DNA of 64,000 bases from UBA6522 sp963664945 (GCA_963664945.1 OY761822.1:5022001-5086000), one strand, 5' to 3'. Shown: positions 18,057 through 27,677, numbered from the stretch's first letter. The notes: generated by a model from the sequence alone, not told the origin. Made by a program: numbers and translations.

Positions 18057-21000
18057 GTGGCGTTGGACAGCGCCAATGACCTGATGTTCATTCCCGCCTA
18101 CGGCAACGGCGGGTTCCGCGCATTCCAACTTGATGAGCAGGGCCTGCCGGTGGACCGCCGGGCCCGCTTCATCACCAGCCGGGAAAGCCTGTTCGGCCGC
18201 CGCTCGGTACCGCCGACCAATGCCGAGGAAGCCCAGTTTCCCGGCGCCGGCGCCATCGTCGACAGTTCCACTGGAAGGTTCTTCACGGTGGACATGTTCG
18301 CCAACCGCATCCTCGTATACGACGGCGATCCGGATCGGCTGTCCGGTTTCCCGTCCGCCGAGCTTGTCATCGGACAGCCGGACTTCAATTCCACGCGCCG
18401 CGGACTCGGCCCGAACCGGCTGGGAGCGATTTCCGGCAGGCAACTGGACCAGGCCAACCAGCGGCTGTTCGTCTCGGACGGTCCGAACAATCGGGTGCTG
18501 ATATTCGACGTGCATCCGGATCGCCTGGGCAACGATCCACGCGCCGTCGACGTCATCGGTCAGGACGATCTGGAAAGCCGCGATGCGGGCATCGGCCCGG
18601 CCGCATTCAACCGGCCCGGCAGTATCGCCTACGACCCCGTGGAGGAGCGGTTGTTCGTGGCCGACAACGGCAACAACCGGATTCTCGTCTTCGACGCGGA
18701 TCCGGACAATCCGGATGCTTTCGAGGAGGCGGTCGCGGTGATGGGGCAGCCGGATTTCGAAACCGCCGCACCCCGCACGTCCCTGGATCAGCTTGATGCC
18801 GGCCCGATGGCATACGACTGGCGCCACCAGAGGCTTTTCATCGCAGAGGATCTGGAACACCGCATCATGGTCTACGATGCGCATCCGGACCGGCTCGGCG
18901 GGCCAACCACGGCCATGGCGGTAATCGGACAGCCGGACGCCTTCTCCGTCCATCCGGCCGTATCCGGCACGCGCGTGGCCATGCCCCGCGTCACGGTGGA
19001 TCCGGAAAAGGAAAAGCTCTATATCTCCGAGGGTTACCCGGCGGGCAACCGGGTCACCGTGTGGGATATCTCTCCAGACAACCTGGAAACCGGCATGTCG
19101 GCGGTGGATGTCGTCGGCCACGAGACGCCCGATGGAGAGCCCGACTTCTTCAACCGCATGGCCCAGGGTCATCTCGATGGCCGTTCACTGGCTGCCGCTC
19201 GCGCCGTCACCCTGGATCCGGTGGATCATCGCCTGTTCGTGCCCGACGAATACAACCACCGGGTCGTGGTCTGGCAACTGGACGAACTGAACCGGATCGT
19301 CGACCGCGATGCCCGATGGGCGCTGGGTCAGCCGGACGTGAACACCAGCCTCATGGGCGAACCGGCCGCCAGCAACATGACGACGCCCATCGGGGCAGCC
19401 TACGACACCACCACCAAGCGGCTGTTCGTGGGCGACGGCTACCACAACCGGATCCTGGTCTACGAAGCCGCGCCCGGCGAACTGCGGAGCGGCATGGATG
19501 CCTCCGTGGTCATCGGGCAGCCCGACTTTCAGAGCGTGGTTCGCGCGGCGGGACCGGCGGGCATCAACTTCGGCGTGCGCATGGGCCGGGGCATCGCATC
19601 CGACTTCCTGCCCATGGGTTTCGCCGTGGACGAGGCCGGGCAGCGGCTGTTCGTATCCGACGGGGAGAACAACCGCGTGCTGGTCTACGACATTCGTCGA
19701 GACGTGCTGCGCAACGGCGACGAGGCCATCGGGGTGCTCGGTCAGCCGGACTATGGAAGCACGGAGCCGCGTGCGGGAATTTCCGGCCTGTACGATCCGG
19801 GACACCTGGCGTACGACCCGGAATACGCGAGGCTCTTCGTCATCGACGCCAAGAACAAGCGCGTTCTGGTCTTTGACGCGCACGCGGACCGGATTCACAA
19901 CGGCGCCGATGCCATCGCGGTACTCGGCCAGGACGACTTCGCCAGCCAGGCGGCCGCCGGACCCGGCATCTTCGCCCCCACGCCGGGCGGTCCGCCGCCG
20001 ATCACCGGAGACCGCTTCATCACGCCCAACGGCATCGCCCACGATCCCGTCCGCCAACTCCTGTACGTCGCCGACGGCGGCGGAACGTACAACATTCCGG
20101 CCGACCGGATTCTGGTCTTCGACGTGGAGCCGGGCCGGCTGTCAAACGGCGCCCCGGCCATCGCTGCCCTGGGTGCGCCGAGTGCGGAAACTGCCTCACC
20201 GACGACGTGGGGCGGCGCGGAACCGGTTCCGGGCCAGTTCAGGGTGCGGGATACCCGTGGAATCGCGCTGGATCACGACAACGGCAGACTGTTCGCGACC
20301 GGTTCGTTCGAATCCCGGCTGGTGCAGTTCAATTTTCCGCGGGCCGACTGGGCCTACCGGATCGGCGCCACCGAATTGCAGTCCTTCGGCACGCTGGACG
20401 CGGCCGACCTGGGTGGGCAATCGGACCCGCGGACCGTGTCCGTCGCGAGGATTGAAGCCGGCGCCGGACAACCGCCGCTTGGCGTGGCCATCTACAGCAG
20501 GACGCGTCAGACGGTGGATGCGCGCAGCGAGCGCCACAGCAGGGCATTGATCGGCGAGGCGGCCATCGCGCCCTCCGTGCCGACGACCACCGCAAACGTA
20601 TTCGTCGAAGGCGACGAGCGTACCGGCCACGAGCTGTACCTGTACAACGGCGAGCCTGCCGACGCAGCCGTGTCGATGATTCTGCGCGACGGATCGGGCG
20701 CCGCCGTACGTCAATGGCAACACACCGTGCCCGCGGGCACGCAACTCGGCGAGACGCTGGCGCCTCGCCCCGCGCCGGACGGCAACGCCACGTTGAGTAT
20801 CGAATCGGATTCCGCGCTGGCGATAACGGCGCTTCGGCGGACCGACAACGGCGGTGGAGAAGTCATCCTGACCCCGGCTCCCATGACCCGCACGGCCGCC
20901 CCGGCCGACTCGAGCACCCTCCCCTATTTCGTCTCCGGAGGCGGGCGCGAATCGAGGATCGTGCTGATCAATCCCACCGACGCGCCGATGGAAGGCGTGA

Positions 21001-21698
21001 TCAGGCTGTTCGACAGCACCGGCGCTCGCGCGCCCCTCGGCACTTCGTCCGACGTGGCGTACTACCGAATCCCGCCGGGCGCGAGCCGCACCTTGGCGAG
21101 CGACGGCTCCGGGCCGGCGCCGGCCGACGGCTACGCAAGGATCGAACCGCGATCAGGCGGCGCCCCGCATGCGGCGGTGCTCATCCGCCAGGGTGGGGGC
21201 GGAGATTTCGACAGCGAAGGGATCGCCCGGGGCGCCAGCGGCACCGCCATGCGCTTCGGGATCGACCTCAATCCGACCCTGCTGCGCCACGGCGACATCG
21301 ATACCCGGGTGGTGGTGGTCAACGATGGCGCCGAGTCCGCGACCGTCGAACTGCTATTGGACGGACGCCCGGGCCTTCGCCTCGAAGTCGCGGCCGGCGA
21401 ACAGCGGACGGTCAGTACGCTCGCAGCGTTCGGCGCCGGCGCCAGGGGGGTGCTGGAGTTGCGCGGCAGCGCGCCGGTCACCGTAGGCGCACGCCAGCGC
21501 GTGACCACCATCCGGGGCGACGTGATCGAATCGGAGTTGCCGCCCTTCTCCCAGGGCAGCATTTTCCCGTTTGTTCCCAACGGCGGCGGCCTTTCCACCG
21601 AGTTCAGGCTGGCCAACGTGTCGGCGGAACGCGCGGAGGGCCGCCTGGCGTTCCTGATGCCCAGCGGCGAACCGGCGGACGCGACAATTATTCGCTGA
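18057..21698 (+). CDS. large NHL/beta-propeller repeat protein (body of the interrupted gene)
   Basis: This open frame of 1213 codons carries about a dozen NHL-like repeats in the first 750 residues, with the signature VIGQPDF / LGQPD...NRVLVFDADPD and RLFVADNGNNRI. These predict one or two beta-propellers that bind ligands or proteins outside the cytoplasm. The last 450 residues are beta-sandwich-like domains (SGGGRESRIVLINPTDAPMEG, DTRVVVVNDGAESATVEL, TEFRLANVSAERAEG). Taken alone it would start at GTG 18057 without a signal peptide. The in-frame upstream piece at 17838 supplies one, so expression as a secreted protein depends on reading through TGA. The 3' end overlaps the convergent GT9 gene by 11 bases. 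Confidence 0.8.
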   Translation: MALDSANDLMFIPAYGNGGFRAFQLDEQGLPVDRRARFITSRESLFGRRSVPPTNAEEAQFPGAGAIVDSSTGRFFTVDMFANRILVYDGDPDRLSGFPSAELVIGQPDFNSTRRGLGPNRLGAISGRQLDQANQRLFVSDGPNNRVLIFDVHPDRLGNDPRAVDVIGQDDLESRDAGIGPAAFNRPGSIAYDPVEERLFVADNGNNRILVFDADPDNPDAFEEAVAVMGQPDFETAAPRTSLDQLDAGPMAYDWRHQRLFIAEDLEHRIMVYDAHPDRLGGPTTAMAVIGQPDAFSVHPAVSGTRVAMPRVTVDPEKEKLYISEGYPAGNRVTVWDISPDNLETGMSAVDVVGHETPDGEPDFFNRMAQGHLDGRSLAAARAVTLDPVDHRLFVPDEYNHRVVVWQLDELNRIVDRDARWALGQPDVNTSLMGEPAASNMTTPIGAAYDTTTKRLFVGDGYHNRILVYEAAPGELRSGMDASVVIGQPDFQSVVRAAGPAGINFGVRMGRGIASDFLPMGFAVDEAGQRLFVSDGENNRVLVYDIRRDVLRNGDEAIGVLGQPDYGSTEPRAGISGLYDPGHLAYDPEYARLFVIDAKNKRVLVFDAHADRIHNGADAIAVLGQDDFASQAAAGPGIFAPTPGGPPPITGDRFITPNGIAHDPVRQLLYVADGGGTYNIPADRILVFDVEPGRLSNGAPAIAALGAPSAETASPTTWGGAEPVPGQFRVRDTRGIALDHDNGRLFATGSFESRLVQFNFPRADWAYRIGATELQSFGTLDAADLGGQSDPRTVSVARIEAGAGQPPLGVAIYSRTRQTVDARSERHSRALIGEAAIAPSVPTTTANVFVEGDERTGHELYLYNGEPADAAVSMILRDGSGAAVRQWQHTVPAGTQLGETLAPRPAPDGNATLSIESDSALAITALRRTDNGGGEVILTPAPMTRTAAPADSSTLPYFVSGGGRESRIVLINPTDAPMEGVIRLFDSTGARAPLGTSSDVAYYRIPPGASRTLASDGSGPAPADGYARIEPRSGGAPHAAVLIRQGGGGDFDSEGIARGASGTAMRFGIDLNPTLLRHGDIDTRVVVVNDGAESATVELLLDGRPGLRLEVAAGEQRTVSTLAAFGAGARGVLELRGSAPVTVGARQRVTTIRGDVIESELPPFSQGSIFPFVPNGGGLSTEFRLANVSAERAEGRLAFLMPSGEPADATIIR

Positions 21699-22857
21699 TC
21701 CCGGTTTCAGATTCCACAGCGTCCGCCTCGTTATTCGCGGCGAACGCATGTTGCGCGAGGGGTGATACACCCCGTTCTCCAAACGCGGCGTCGAGCTTGC
21801 GGGTGACGTCGGCAACGCCGATCAGGTCCATGGCGCCGGGATCGCGGACGCGGCGCCCCCAACGAATTTCGTCGACGCCCTTGCCGAATGCTTCTTCGAC
21901 AGCCTCGGGGTAACGGTCGGCGACCAGGTGCTGCGACAGACAGGGTCCCGTCCGGTGGCGGTTGGACGTGGCGTACAAGCCGACCACGGGGGTCCCCGCC
22001 GCGGTCGCCATGTGCGCCGGTCCCGAGTCCGGACATAGCAGAACCGTGGCTCGTTCCAGAAGCGCGAGCAATTCCTTCAACGAGGTCTTGCCGATGAGAT
22101 TGACGATCCCGCAGCGCGCCAGGCGGCAGATCTCGTGACCGTAGTCGTCCTCAAGGCGCGTTTTCCCGCCGCACAGAAAAACCCTGGCGCCGTACCGCTG
22201 CGACACGTAGTCCGCCGCGGCGGCATAGCGCTCGGCACGCCAGTTTCGATAGTTGCGCAGCCGTTGCCCGGTGACGGGGCTTACGATGAGCGCCGGTCGC
22301 GACCCGTCGATGTGCTGCCCGGCGAACGCCCTCGCCTCATCGGGCAGCGGGATTTCCCAGCGCGGACCGCCGGGCTCGATACCCAGCACGCGGACGAACT
22401 CCAGCAGGCCGTCCATGACGTGCTGACGCGGCCTGGCCTGTATCCGCCGGTTGCAGAACAACCATTGCCCGTCGCGGGCCCGGGCCCGGTCGAAGCCGAC
22501 CCGAACATCCGCGGATACCAGCAGGCTTGCCAGATTGGCGCGCAACGAAGCGTGCATGTGCAGCAGGGCGTCGAACCTCCGTCCGCGAAGGCGCCTGCGA
22601 ACGTCCCTGAAGCCTGCGAGCCCGCGGCGCTTGTCGAGGGTCACGAACTCCACGCCCGCAAGACCCGCCAGCAATTGATGCTCGACGCGCCCGACGATCC
22701 ACGTGAGCTCGGTCCGGGGCCATGCGCGCTGAATGGCCCGCACCGCCGGCACCGCGTGGCACGTGTCGCCGATGGCGGACAGACGGAGAATGCAGATCCG
22801 CTTCGGCGGAGACTTGAATTGAAGCGACACGGGGACCGGCGTTGCGGATGGTCGCAA
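21688..22857 (-). CDS. glycosyltransferase family 9 (heptosyltransferase-like)
   Basis: This 389-residue protein begins with RICILRLSAIGDTCHAVPAVRAI, the GT9 N-terminal signature shared by WaaC, WaaF and WaaQ. It contains HMHASLRANL, SPVTGQRLRNYRNW in the acceptor half, and the C-terminal nucleotide-sugar site LLCPDSGPAHMATAAGTPVVGLYA. Such enzymes add heptose to the LPS inner core at the cytoplasmic membrane. The likely start is TTG 22857; GTG 22830 is an alternative. It is divergent from a GT4 gene, suggesting a small lipopolysaccharide gene pair. Confidence 0.88.
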   Translation of the reverse strand: MRPSATPVPVSLQFKSPPKRICILRLSAIGDTCHAVPAVRAIQRAWPRTELTWIVGRVEHQLLAGLAGVEFVTLDKRRGLAGFRDVRRRLRGRRFDALLHMHASLRANLASLLVSADVRVGFDRARARDGQWLFCNRRIQARPRQHVMDGLLEFVRVLGIEPGGPRWEIPLPDEARAFAGQHIDGSRPALIVSPVTGQRLRNYRNWRAERYAAAADYVSQRYGARVFLCGGKTRLEDDYGHEICRLARCGIVNLIGKTSLKELLALLERATVLLCPDSGPAHMATAAGTPVVGLYATSNRHRTGPCLSQHLVADRYPEAVEEAFGKGVDEIRWGRRVRDPGAMDLIGVADVTRKLDAAFGERGVSPLAQHAFAANNEADAVESETGISE

Positions 22858-22925
22858 AATGATACTTCAATGCCGCCGCGCCCGACTGCGTTGACGGCGG
22901 GCGCGCCGCTTGCCATTCTCGCGCC

Positions 22926-24008
22926 GTGACTATCCATGCACTTTGCATCACCGGCGATCCGGACAGGCCGACGGTCGCCATGTTCGCCGGCCTGCGCGAC
23001 GCCGGCATACGCCTGTCCGTGGTCCGCACTCAAAAGGAAGCGGCGAATGACGTGCTGCACGCCGCCGGCGTTCCGCTGCTGGACATCCCCGTCGCCGGCC
23101 GGTTGGCCGTCTCGGGCGTTCGTCAATTGCGCGCGGAATTGCTGCGGGGGCGCTACGACATTCTTCACCTGTTCGGCAACCGGGCCCTTGAAAACGGCTT
23201 GCGGGCGTCCCGCGGGTTGCCCGTGCGGATCATCGTGTACCGTGGCATCGTGGGAAACGTGAGCTTTCTGAGCCCGATCTCGTGGCGACGCTATCTCAAT
23301 CCCAGGATCGATCGAATGGTCTGCGTCGCCGACGCGGTTCGTGACCACTTTCTGAACATGCGTCCCGCCTGGCTGCGAATTCCCGAGGAGCGATTGGTGA
23401 CCATCCGCAAGGGACACAGCCTGAACTGGTACACCGATCCCCCGGCCGACCTGCGCGCGCTGGGCGTCCCCGAGGATGCCTTCACGGTCGTCTGCGTGGC
23501 CAACTACCGGCCCCGCAAGGGCATCGAACTGCTGGTGAAGGCCATGTCGGCCCTGCCCGGGGACGTTCACTTGCTGCTGGTCGGCCGTATGGACTCCGCC
23601 AGGCTGCGCCGCCACGTCGCCGCGAGTCCCGCGGCAGACAGAATCCATTGCCCGGGCTATCGGACCGACGCGCCCGCCGTCGCCGCAGCCTGCGATGTCG
23701 CTGTCCTGGCTTCGCTCAAGCGCGAGGGCCTGCCCCGGTCGGTTATCGAGGCCATGGCATACAGGGTCCCCCCGGTGGTCACCGACATCGGCGGCAGCCC
23801 GGAAATCGTGGTGGACGGGGTCAGCGGCCTGGTGGTCCCGGCTCGCGATCCAGCCGCCATCGCGCGAGCCATTCGCAGGCTCCACGACGAGCCCGGGCTG
23901 CGAACGCGTCTGGGCGCGGCCGCCCGCGAGCGCATTCGAACGCATTTCAGGATCGAAGACACCATCGGGCAGACCGAAAGGCTGTATCGGGACCTGGTGG
24001 GCGCATGA
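22926..24008 (+). CDS. glycosyltransferase family 4
   Basis: This 360-residue protein (GTG start) shows a GT-B fold with a C-terminal Glycos_transf_1 domain: VVCVANYRPRKGIELLVKAM, VHLLLVGRMDS, CDVAVLASLKREGLPRSVIEAMAYRVPPVVTDIGG and a final DRLR-like helical tail. The E-x7-E pair (REGLPRSVIE) expected for retaining GT4 enzymes is present. It probably acts in lipopolysaccharide or exopolysaccharide assembly with the divergent GT9 gene. Donor and acceptor are unknown. Confidence 0.88.
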   Translation: MTIHALCITGDPDRPTVAMFAGLRDAGIRLSVVRTQKEAANDVLHAAGVPLLDIPVAGRLAVSGVRQLRAELLRGRYDILHLFGNRALENGLRASRGLPVRIIVYRGIVGNVSFLSPISWRRYLNPRIDRMVCVADAVRDHFLNMRPAWLRIPEERLVTIRKGHSLNWYTDPPADLRALGVPEDAFTVVCVANYRPRKGIELLVKAMSALPGDVHLLLVGRMDSARLRRHVAASPAADRIHCPGYRTDAPAVAAACDVAVLASLKREGLPRSVIEAMAYRVPPVVTDIGGSPEIVVDGVSGLVVPARDPAAIARAIRRLHDEPGLRTRLGAAARERIRTHFRIEDTIGQTERLYRDLVGA

Positions 24009-24088
24009 AATCCCTGTAACCGGTGAACAGGGACAATCCGGCGCGGATTCTGGCAGAATCCGGGGATGTCAACCCGAAGGGCAAAAGA

Positions 24089-24742
24089 ATGAACAGATCA
24101 GCCTGGCCGCTCGCGGTCGCGATGCTGCCAATGCTCGCCACGAGCCCCGCGGACGCGCAGAACTGGTTTCAATTTACCAGCGAGCAAGACCGTTTTCGCA
24201 TCCATACTCCGGGGGAATTCCAGGTCCGGGATACCAGTTACGACTCCGAATACGCGGCGACGTTTCCGGCGCGGGTCTACAGCTACGAGGACAACGCCGG
24301 CAACAGCTATTCGGTCACCGTCGTGGACTACACCGATTCCTTGCGAATCCACTCCGAACGCGCCAGAACGGAGGCCGACTACCTGCTCTACTGGGAAGTG
24401 GACGTGCGCGCATCGGTGGACTACGCCGCGGCCAACCTCCGCGGCCGCGGCGGCGAAATCGCGTACGACGCCTACCACTACATCGATCGGGTGGAGGGCC
24501 ACCAGTTGCACCTTGTGAACCCGGACGAGACGCGCACCTACGCGGCCATCTATCTGCATGACAGCCATCTGTACATCGTCGAAGCCACGGTGGCGCCGGG
24601 CACGCCGCCGCCGGGCCAGTTCCAGCAAAGCCTGGAATTCATCGACGGGAACGGAGAGCGGATTCGGTATCAGAATTTCGCCGATGCGGTCAAGGTGCGA
24701 GGCGCGCCCGCCGGCAGAAACCTGGATGAACAAGCGGACTGA
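24089..24742 (+). CDS. exported protein of unknown function
   Basis: ATG 24089 follows AAGGG and gives a signal peptide (SAWPLAVAMLPMLATSPADA) and a mature protein of about 195 residues starting QNWFQFTSEQDRF. It contains RIHTPGEFQV and HYIDRVEGHQLHL, and a YLHDSHLYIVEATVAPGTPPPGQFQQSLEF segment resembling the PsbP/DUF1795-type fold in which a C-terminal helix packs after 'F.xSl.f'. No catalytic residues are evident. It is followed 57 bases later by a DUF6152 gene on the same strand. Confidence 0.7.
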   Translation: MNRSAWPLAVAMLPMLATSPADAQNWFQFTSEQDRFRIHTPGEFQVRDTSYDSEYAATFPARVYSYEDNAGNSYSVTVVDYTDSLRIHSERARTEADYLLYWEVDVRASVDYAAANLRGRGGEIAYDAYHYIDRVEGHQLHLVNPDETRTYAAIYLHDSHLYIVEATVAPGTPPPGQFQQSLEFIDGNGERIRYQNFADAVKVRGAPAGRNLDEQAD

Positions 24743-24799
24743 ACCGGCTGCCCGGCTGCCCGCGGCAACAGGGGCGCGATAAAGCATCGGGAGATAGAA

Positions 24800-25195
24800 A
24801 TGCACTTGAAAACAAACAGGCCAACGAATCGCTCTCGCCCACTGGCTGTAGCGGCTGCAGCAGCCTGCATGACCGTACCGGCCGTGGCGCACCATTCACA
24901 CGGCAACTACCAGATGACCGAGTACACCCATCTGACCGGCACGGTCACCCAGTTGCACTGGATCAACCCTCACACCTGGATCTACCTCGAAGTGACTGGA
25001 GAAGATGGCGAGTCCGCGGTCTGGGCGCTGGAATCGGCGGGCGCTTCGGGGTTGGTCCGAGTCGGCGTGGAGCCCGACGAGGTCCAGGTCGGCGACACCG
25101 TCTCGGTGAGGTGTCACCGGCTTCGGGACGACTCCAACGGTTGCCTGCTCGGCTTCCTCACCAACGCGGCCGGCGTCGAGAAGGAGTGGGATTAG
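24800..25195 (+). CDS. short DUF6152 family exported protein
   Basis: This 131-residue protein has a signal peptide ending VPAVAHHSHGNY. The mature N-terminus begins with the His-rich AHHSHGNY typical of DUF6152. The core beta-barrel reads LTGTVTQLHWINPHTWIYLEV and GDTVSVRCHRLRDDSNGCLLG. The His-rich N-terminus could bind metal, but no function is established. It is the second DUF6152 protein of the window and is much shorter than the first. Confidence 0.8.
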   Translation: MHLKTNRPTNRSRPLAVAAAAACMTVPAVAHHSHGNYQMTEYTHLTGTVTQLHWINPHTWIYLEVTGEDGESAVWALESAGASGLVRVGVEPDEVQVGDTVSVRCHRLRDDSNGCLLGFLTNAAGVEKEWD

Positions 25196-25217
25196 TCGTC
25201 TTGGCCCGAGTGTGCGT

Positions 25218-25340
25218 GCGGACAGCCCTTGCGCGCGTCGCGGGCGCGGAGCGGGCCACGGATGGCGCGGAGCGACGCGCCCCCGATTGGAGCCCCGCCG
25301 GGGATGGCGGGGCGGAATTGAGCGCGCAAGGGCTGTCCGC
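25218..25340. repeat. 19-bp perfect inverted repeat spanning a GC-rich intergenic region
   Basis: GCGGACAGCCCTTGCGCGC at 25218-25236 is matched exactly in inverse orientation at 25322-25340. Between the arms are further GC-rich complementary pieces (CCCCGCC / GGCGGGG). It lies between the convergent ends of the DUF6152 gene and the TRAP large permease gene, where a bidirectional transcription barrier or a repeat element is plausible. Confidence 0.75.
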
Positions 25341-25367
25341 GCGCCGTCGCGGCGCCCGCCGAACGCG

Positions 25368-26735
25368 CTACCTCCCGTAAACCACCCCCGGCAACCAGGT
25401 CGCCAGTTCCGGCCACAACGCCAGCAGCGCCAGCGCGACGAGCTGGATGACCACGAAGGGAATGACCCCCCGATAGATGGCCGTAGTCTCCACGTTTTCG
25501 GGCGCCACCCCCCGCAAGTAGAACAGCGCGAACCCGAACGGCGGCGTCAGGAACGACGTCTGCAGGTTGATCGCGATCATGACGCCGAGCCACACCGGGT
25601 CGACCCCCAGGGTCAGGAGAATCGGTCCCACGATGGGGACCACCACAAACGTGATCTCGATGAAGTCCAGCACGAAACCCAGCAGGAACATCAGCAGCAT
25701 GACAATGAGCATCGCGGTGACGACACCGCCGGGCATGCTGACCAGCAGCTCATGAACGAGCCGGTCTCCGCCGTAACCCCGGAACACCAGCGAAAAGATC
25801 GACGCGCCGATCAGGATCAGGAACACCATGCTGCTCACGCGCACCGTGCTCTTCATGACGTCGATCAGGCGGGAGAGCGAAAACTGCCGCTTGACGAGCG
25901 CCAGCAGCAGCGCCCCGACGCCGCCCACGCCGGCGGCTTCCGTGGGTGTCGCAAGCCCCCCCATGATGGACCCAAGCACGGCGAGGATCAGGAACAACGG
26001 TGGAAACAGCGCCAGCGCCAGTTCGCCGAAGCCGACCCGCTCGGCCTTCTCGCGCGCCGGCATGGTCGCCGGTCTCAGCAGGGCCGTCGCCATGATATAG
26101 ATGATGTAGAGCGCCACGAGCCCCAGACCCGGAATCAGCGCGCCCACGAAAAGATCCCCCACGGACACGGTATCCGGGGAAAAAATGCCGGCGTCGAGCT
26201 GCGACTGGCTGTACGCCGAGGAGAGCACGTCGCCCAGCAACACCAGGATGATGGAGGGCGGAATGATCTGTCCCAGCGTGCCCGAGGCGCAGATCGTGCC
26301 GGTGGCCACAGACGGGTCATACCCGCGGCGCAGCATGGTCGGCAGCGCCAGCAGGCCCATGGTGACGACGGTGGCGCCGACAATGCCCGTGCTTGCCGCC
26401 AACAGCATGCCGACCAGGGTCACCGAAATGCCCAGGCCGCCCCTCAGCGTGCCGAAGAGCCGGCTGAGACTGTCGAGCAGGCTTTCGGCGATCTGCGCCC
26501 GTTCCAGCGTCACGCCCATGAACACGAACAGCGGCACGGCCATGAGCGTTTCGTTGCTCATGATCCCGTAGACCCGGTTGGGCATCGTGCCCAGAAAGGC
26601 GCCGTCGAATATCCCGAACAACTCGCCGGTCCACGCGAACAGGAGGGCGACGCCGCCCAGCGAAAAGGCCACGGGGTACCCGGCGAGCAGCACCACCACG
26701 ACGACGGCGAACATCAACAGCGAGACCCACTCCAT
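25368..26735 (-). CDS. TRAP transporter large permease (DctM family)
   Basis: This 455-residue membrane protein has about twelve hydrophobic segments and DctM signatures: GYPVAFSLGGVALLFAW at the N-terminus, VPLFVFMGVTLERAQIAESLLD, ASGTLGQIIPPSIILVLLG and TPTEAAGVGGVGALLLA. The open frame continues upstream, but the ATG at 26735 gives the normal N-terminus and overlaps the TGA of the small-permease gene (ATGA). With DctQ it forms the Na+-driven membrane part of a TRAP importer for organic anions. The periplasmic binding protein gene is not in this neighbourhood. Confidence 0.92.
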   Translation of the reverse strand: MEWVSLLMFAVVVVVLLAGYPVAFSLGGVALLFAWTGELFGIFDGAFLGTMPNRVYGIMSNETLMAVPLFVFMGVTLERAQIAESLLDSLSRLFGTLRGGLGISVTLVGMLLAASTGIVGATVVTMGLLALPTMLRRGYDPSVATGTICASGTLGQIIPPSIILVLLGDVLSSAYSQSQLDAGIFSPDTVSVGDLFVGALIPGLGLVALYIIYIMATALLRPATMPAREKAERVGFGELALALFPPLFLILAVLGSIMGGLATPTEAAGVGGVGALLLALVKRQFSLSRLIDVMKSTVRVSSMVFLILIGASIFSLVFRGYGGDRLVHELLVSMPGGVVTAMLIVMLLMFLLGFVLDFIEITFVVVPIVGPILLTLGVDPVWLGVMIAINLQTSFLTPPFGFALFYLRGVAPENVETTAIYRGVIPFVVIQLVALALLALWPELATWLPGVVYGR

Positions 26736-27283
26736 CAGATCACCTCGCTCGGCGGGCCGCCCGGCCCCGCGTCCGGCTCGACAGCCCTTGCGAGCACGAG
26801 CACGGCGCCCGTCAGGTCGGCGATGCCTTGCAGGATCAACAGCAGCGCCGTGGCCGGTATCAGGCTCTTGAGGATCGGCACGAAGGGGAAGGGCAGTCCG
26901 CCGGCTTCCCTGGATGCCTCGCCGATGGACCAGGACGTGTAAACGTAATCCCAACTCGTCACCGCGATGAACACGGCCAGCGGAAGCAGGAACACCACGG
27001 TGCCGGCCACATCGACCAGCGCTCGGCGATCGGCGCTCATGCGCCTGTAGAAGATGTCGACGCGGACGTGTTCGTTCTGCTTCAGGGTGTAGCTGGCTCC
27101 CAGCATGAAGACTGCGGCGTGCATCCACACGATGCTTTCCTGCATCGCGATCCAGCCCAGGTCGAAGACATAGCGCAGAACGACGATCACGAACGTGCCG
27201 AGCACCATCAGCACCGTCAGCCATGCAACGGCCGAGCCCGTCAAATCGCTGAATCGATCGAGATTTTCTTTCAGGCGCTGCAT
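26735..27283 (-). CDS. TRAP transporter small permease (DctQ family)
   Basis: This 182-residue protein has four transmembrane helices with the DctQ pattern: VAWLTVLMVLGTFVIVVLRYVF, MQESIVWMHAAVFMLGASYTLKQNEHVRVDIFY (the hallmark E-H-V-R-V-D), then two more helices and a short acidic tail. It is translationally coupled to the DctM gene. No DctP gene lies upstream; the next gene on this strand is a TPR protein 50 bases away. Confidence 0.92.
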   Translation of the reverse strand: MQRLKENLDRFSDLTGSAVAWLTVLMVLGTFVIVVLRYVFDLGWIAMQESIVWMHAAVFMLGASYTLKQNEHVRVDIFYRRMSADRRALVDVAGTVVFLLPLAVFIAVTSWDYVYTSWSIGEASREAGGLPFPFVPILKSLIPATALLLILQGIADLTGAVLVLARAVEPDAGPGGPPSEVI

Positions 27284-27333
27284 GAGTACCGAGTCGATTC
27301 AGGCGGTCAGTGAATGTGCGGACGCGGTCGGCA

Positions 27334-27675
27334 TCAGCTCTCGGTCGAGCCTTGAGAGGACTTGCGCAGCCGATTCAGGAAAACCTGCATTTCCCTGGCC
27401 GCCTGGATGTCGCCGCGCTCCTGCGCCGCGAGGATTCCGCGCCGGTAACTTTCCATCGCCTTTTCCTCCAATCCGGCAGCGGTCTGTGCGCGTCCCAGTT
27501 GCTTCCATGCCGCCGAATAGTCCGGCGTCAGGTGAACGGCCTCGGCCAAGTGCCCGGCAGCCGTGGCGGGATCGCCCGCCTTCAGGTACTCGCAGCCCAG
27601 CGCGTACCGCAAACTCGCGCTGTCGGCGCCGCTGCGTAGTATAGCCTCCAGCCGCTCCACAACGCTCACGCTCAT
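27334..27675 (-). CDS. small tetratricopeptide-repeat protein
   Basis: This 113-residue protein contains two to three TPR units (SASLRYALGCEYLKAGDPATAAGHLAEAVHLTPDYSAAWKQLGRAQTAAG is the readable core, in pieces of typical 34-residue spacing), followed by a basic helix ending FLNRLRKSSQG. It should act as a cytoplasmic protein-protein adaptor. The ATG lies 2 bases after the trkH stop, so it is probably co-transcribed with the potassium transporter gene. Confidence 0.8.
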   Translation of the reverse strand: MSVSVVERLEAILRSGADSASLRYALGCEYLKAGDPATAAGHLAEAVHLTPDYSAAWKQLGRAQTAAGLEEKAMESYRRGILAAQERGDIQAAREMQVFLNRLRKSSQGSTES

Positions 27676-27677
27676 GT

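Noticed and set aside
18045..18085. Selenocysteine insertion at the TGA of the NHL protein
   Set aside because: A short stem-loop can be drawn, but the loop does not match a bacterial SECIS and no NHL selenoprotein is known to me; kept only as a check under the finding.
25212..26942. 576-codon plus-strand frame over the TRAP permease
   Set aside because: Its translation is a low-complexity string of Arg, His, Gln and Asp, typical of antisense to a membrane protein gene.
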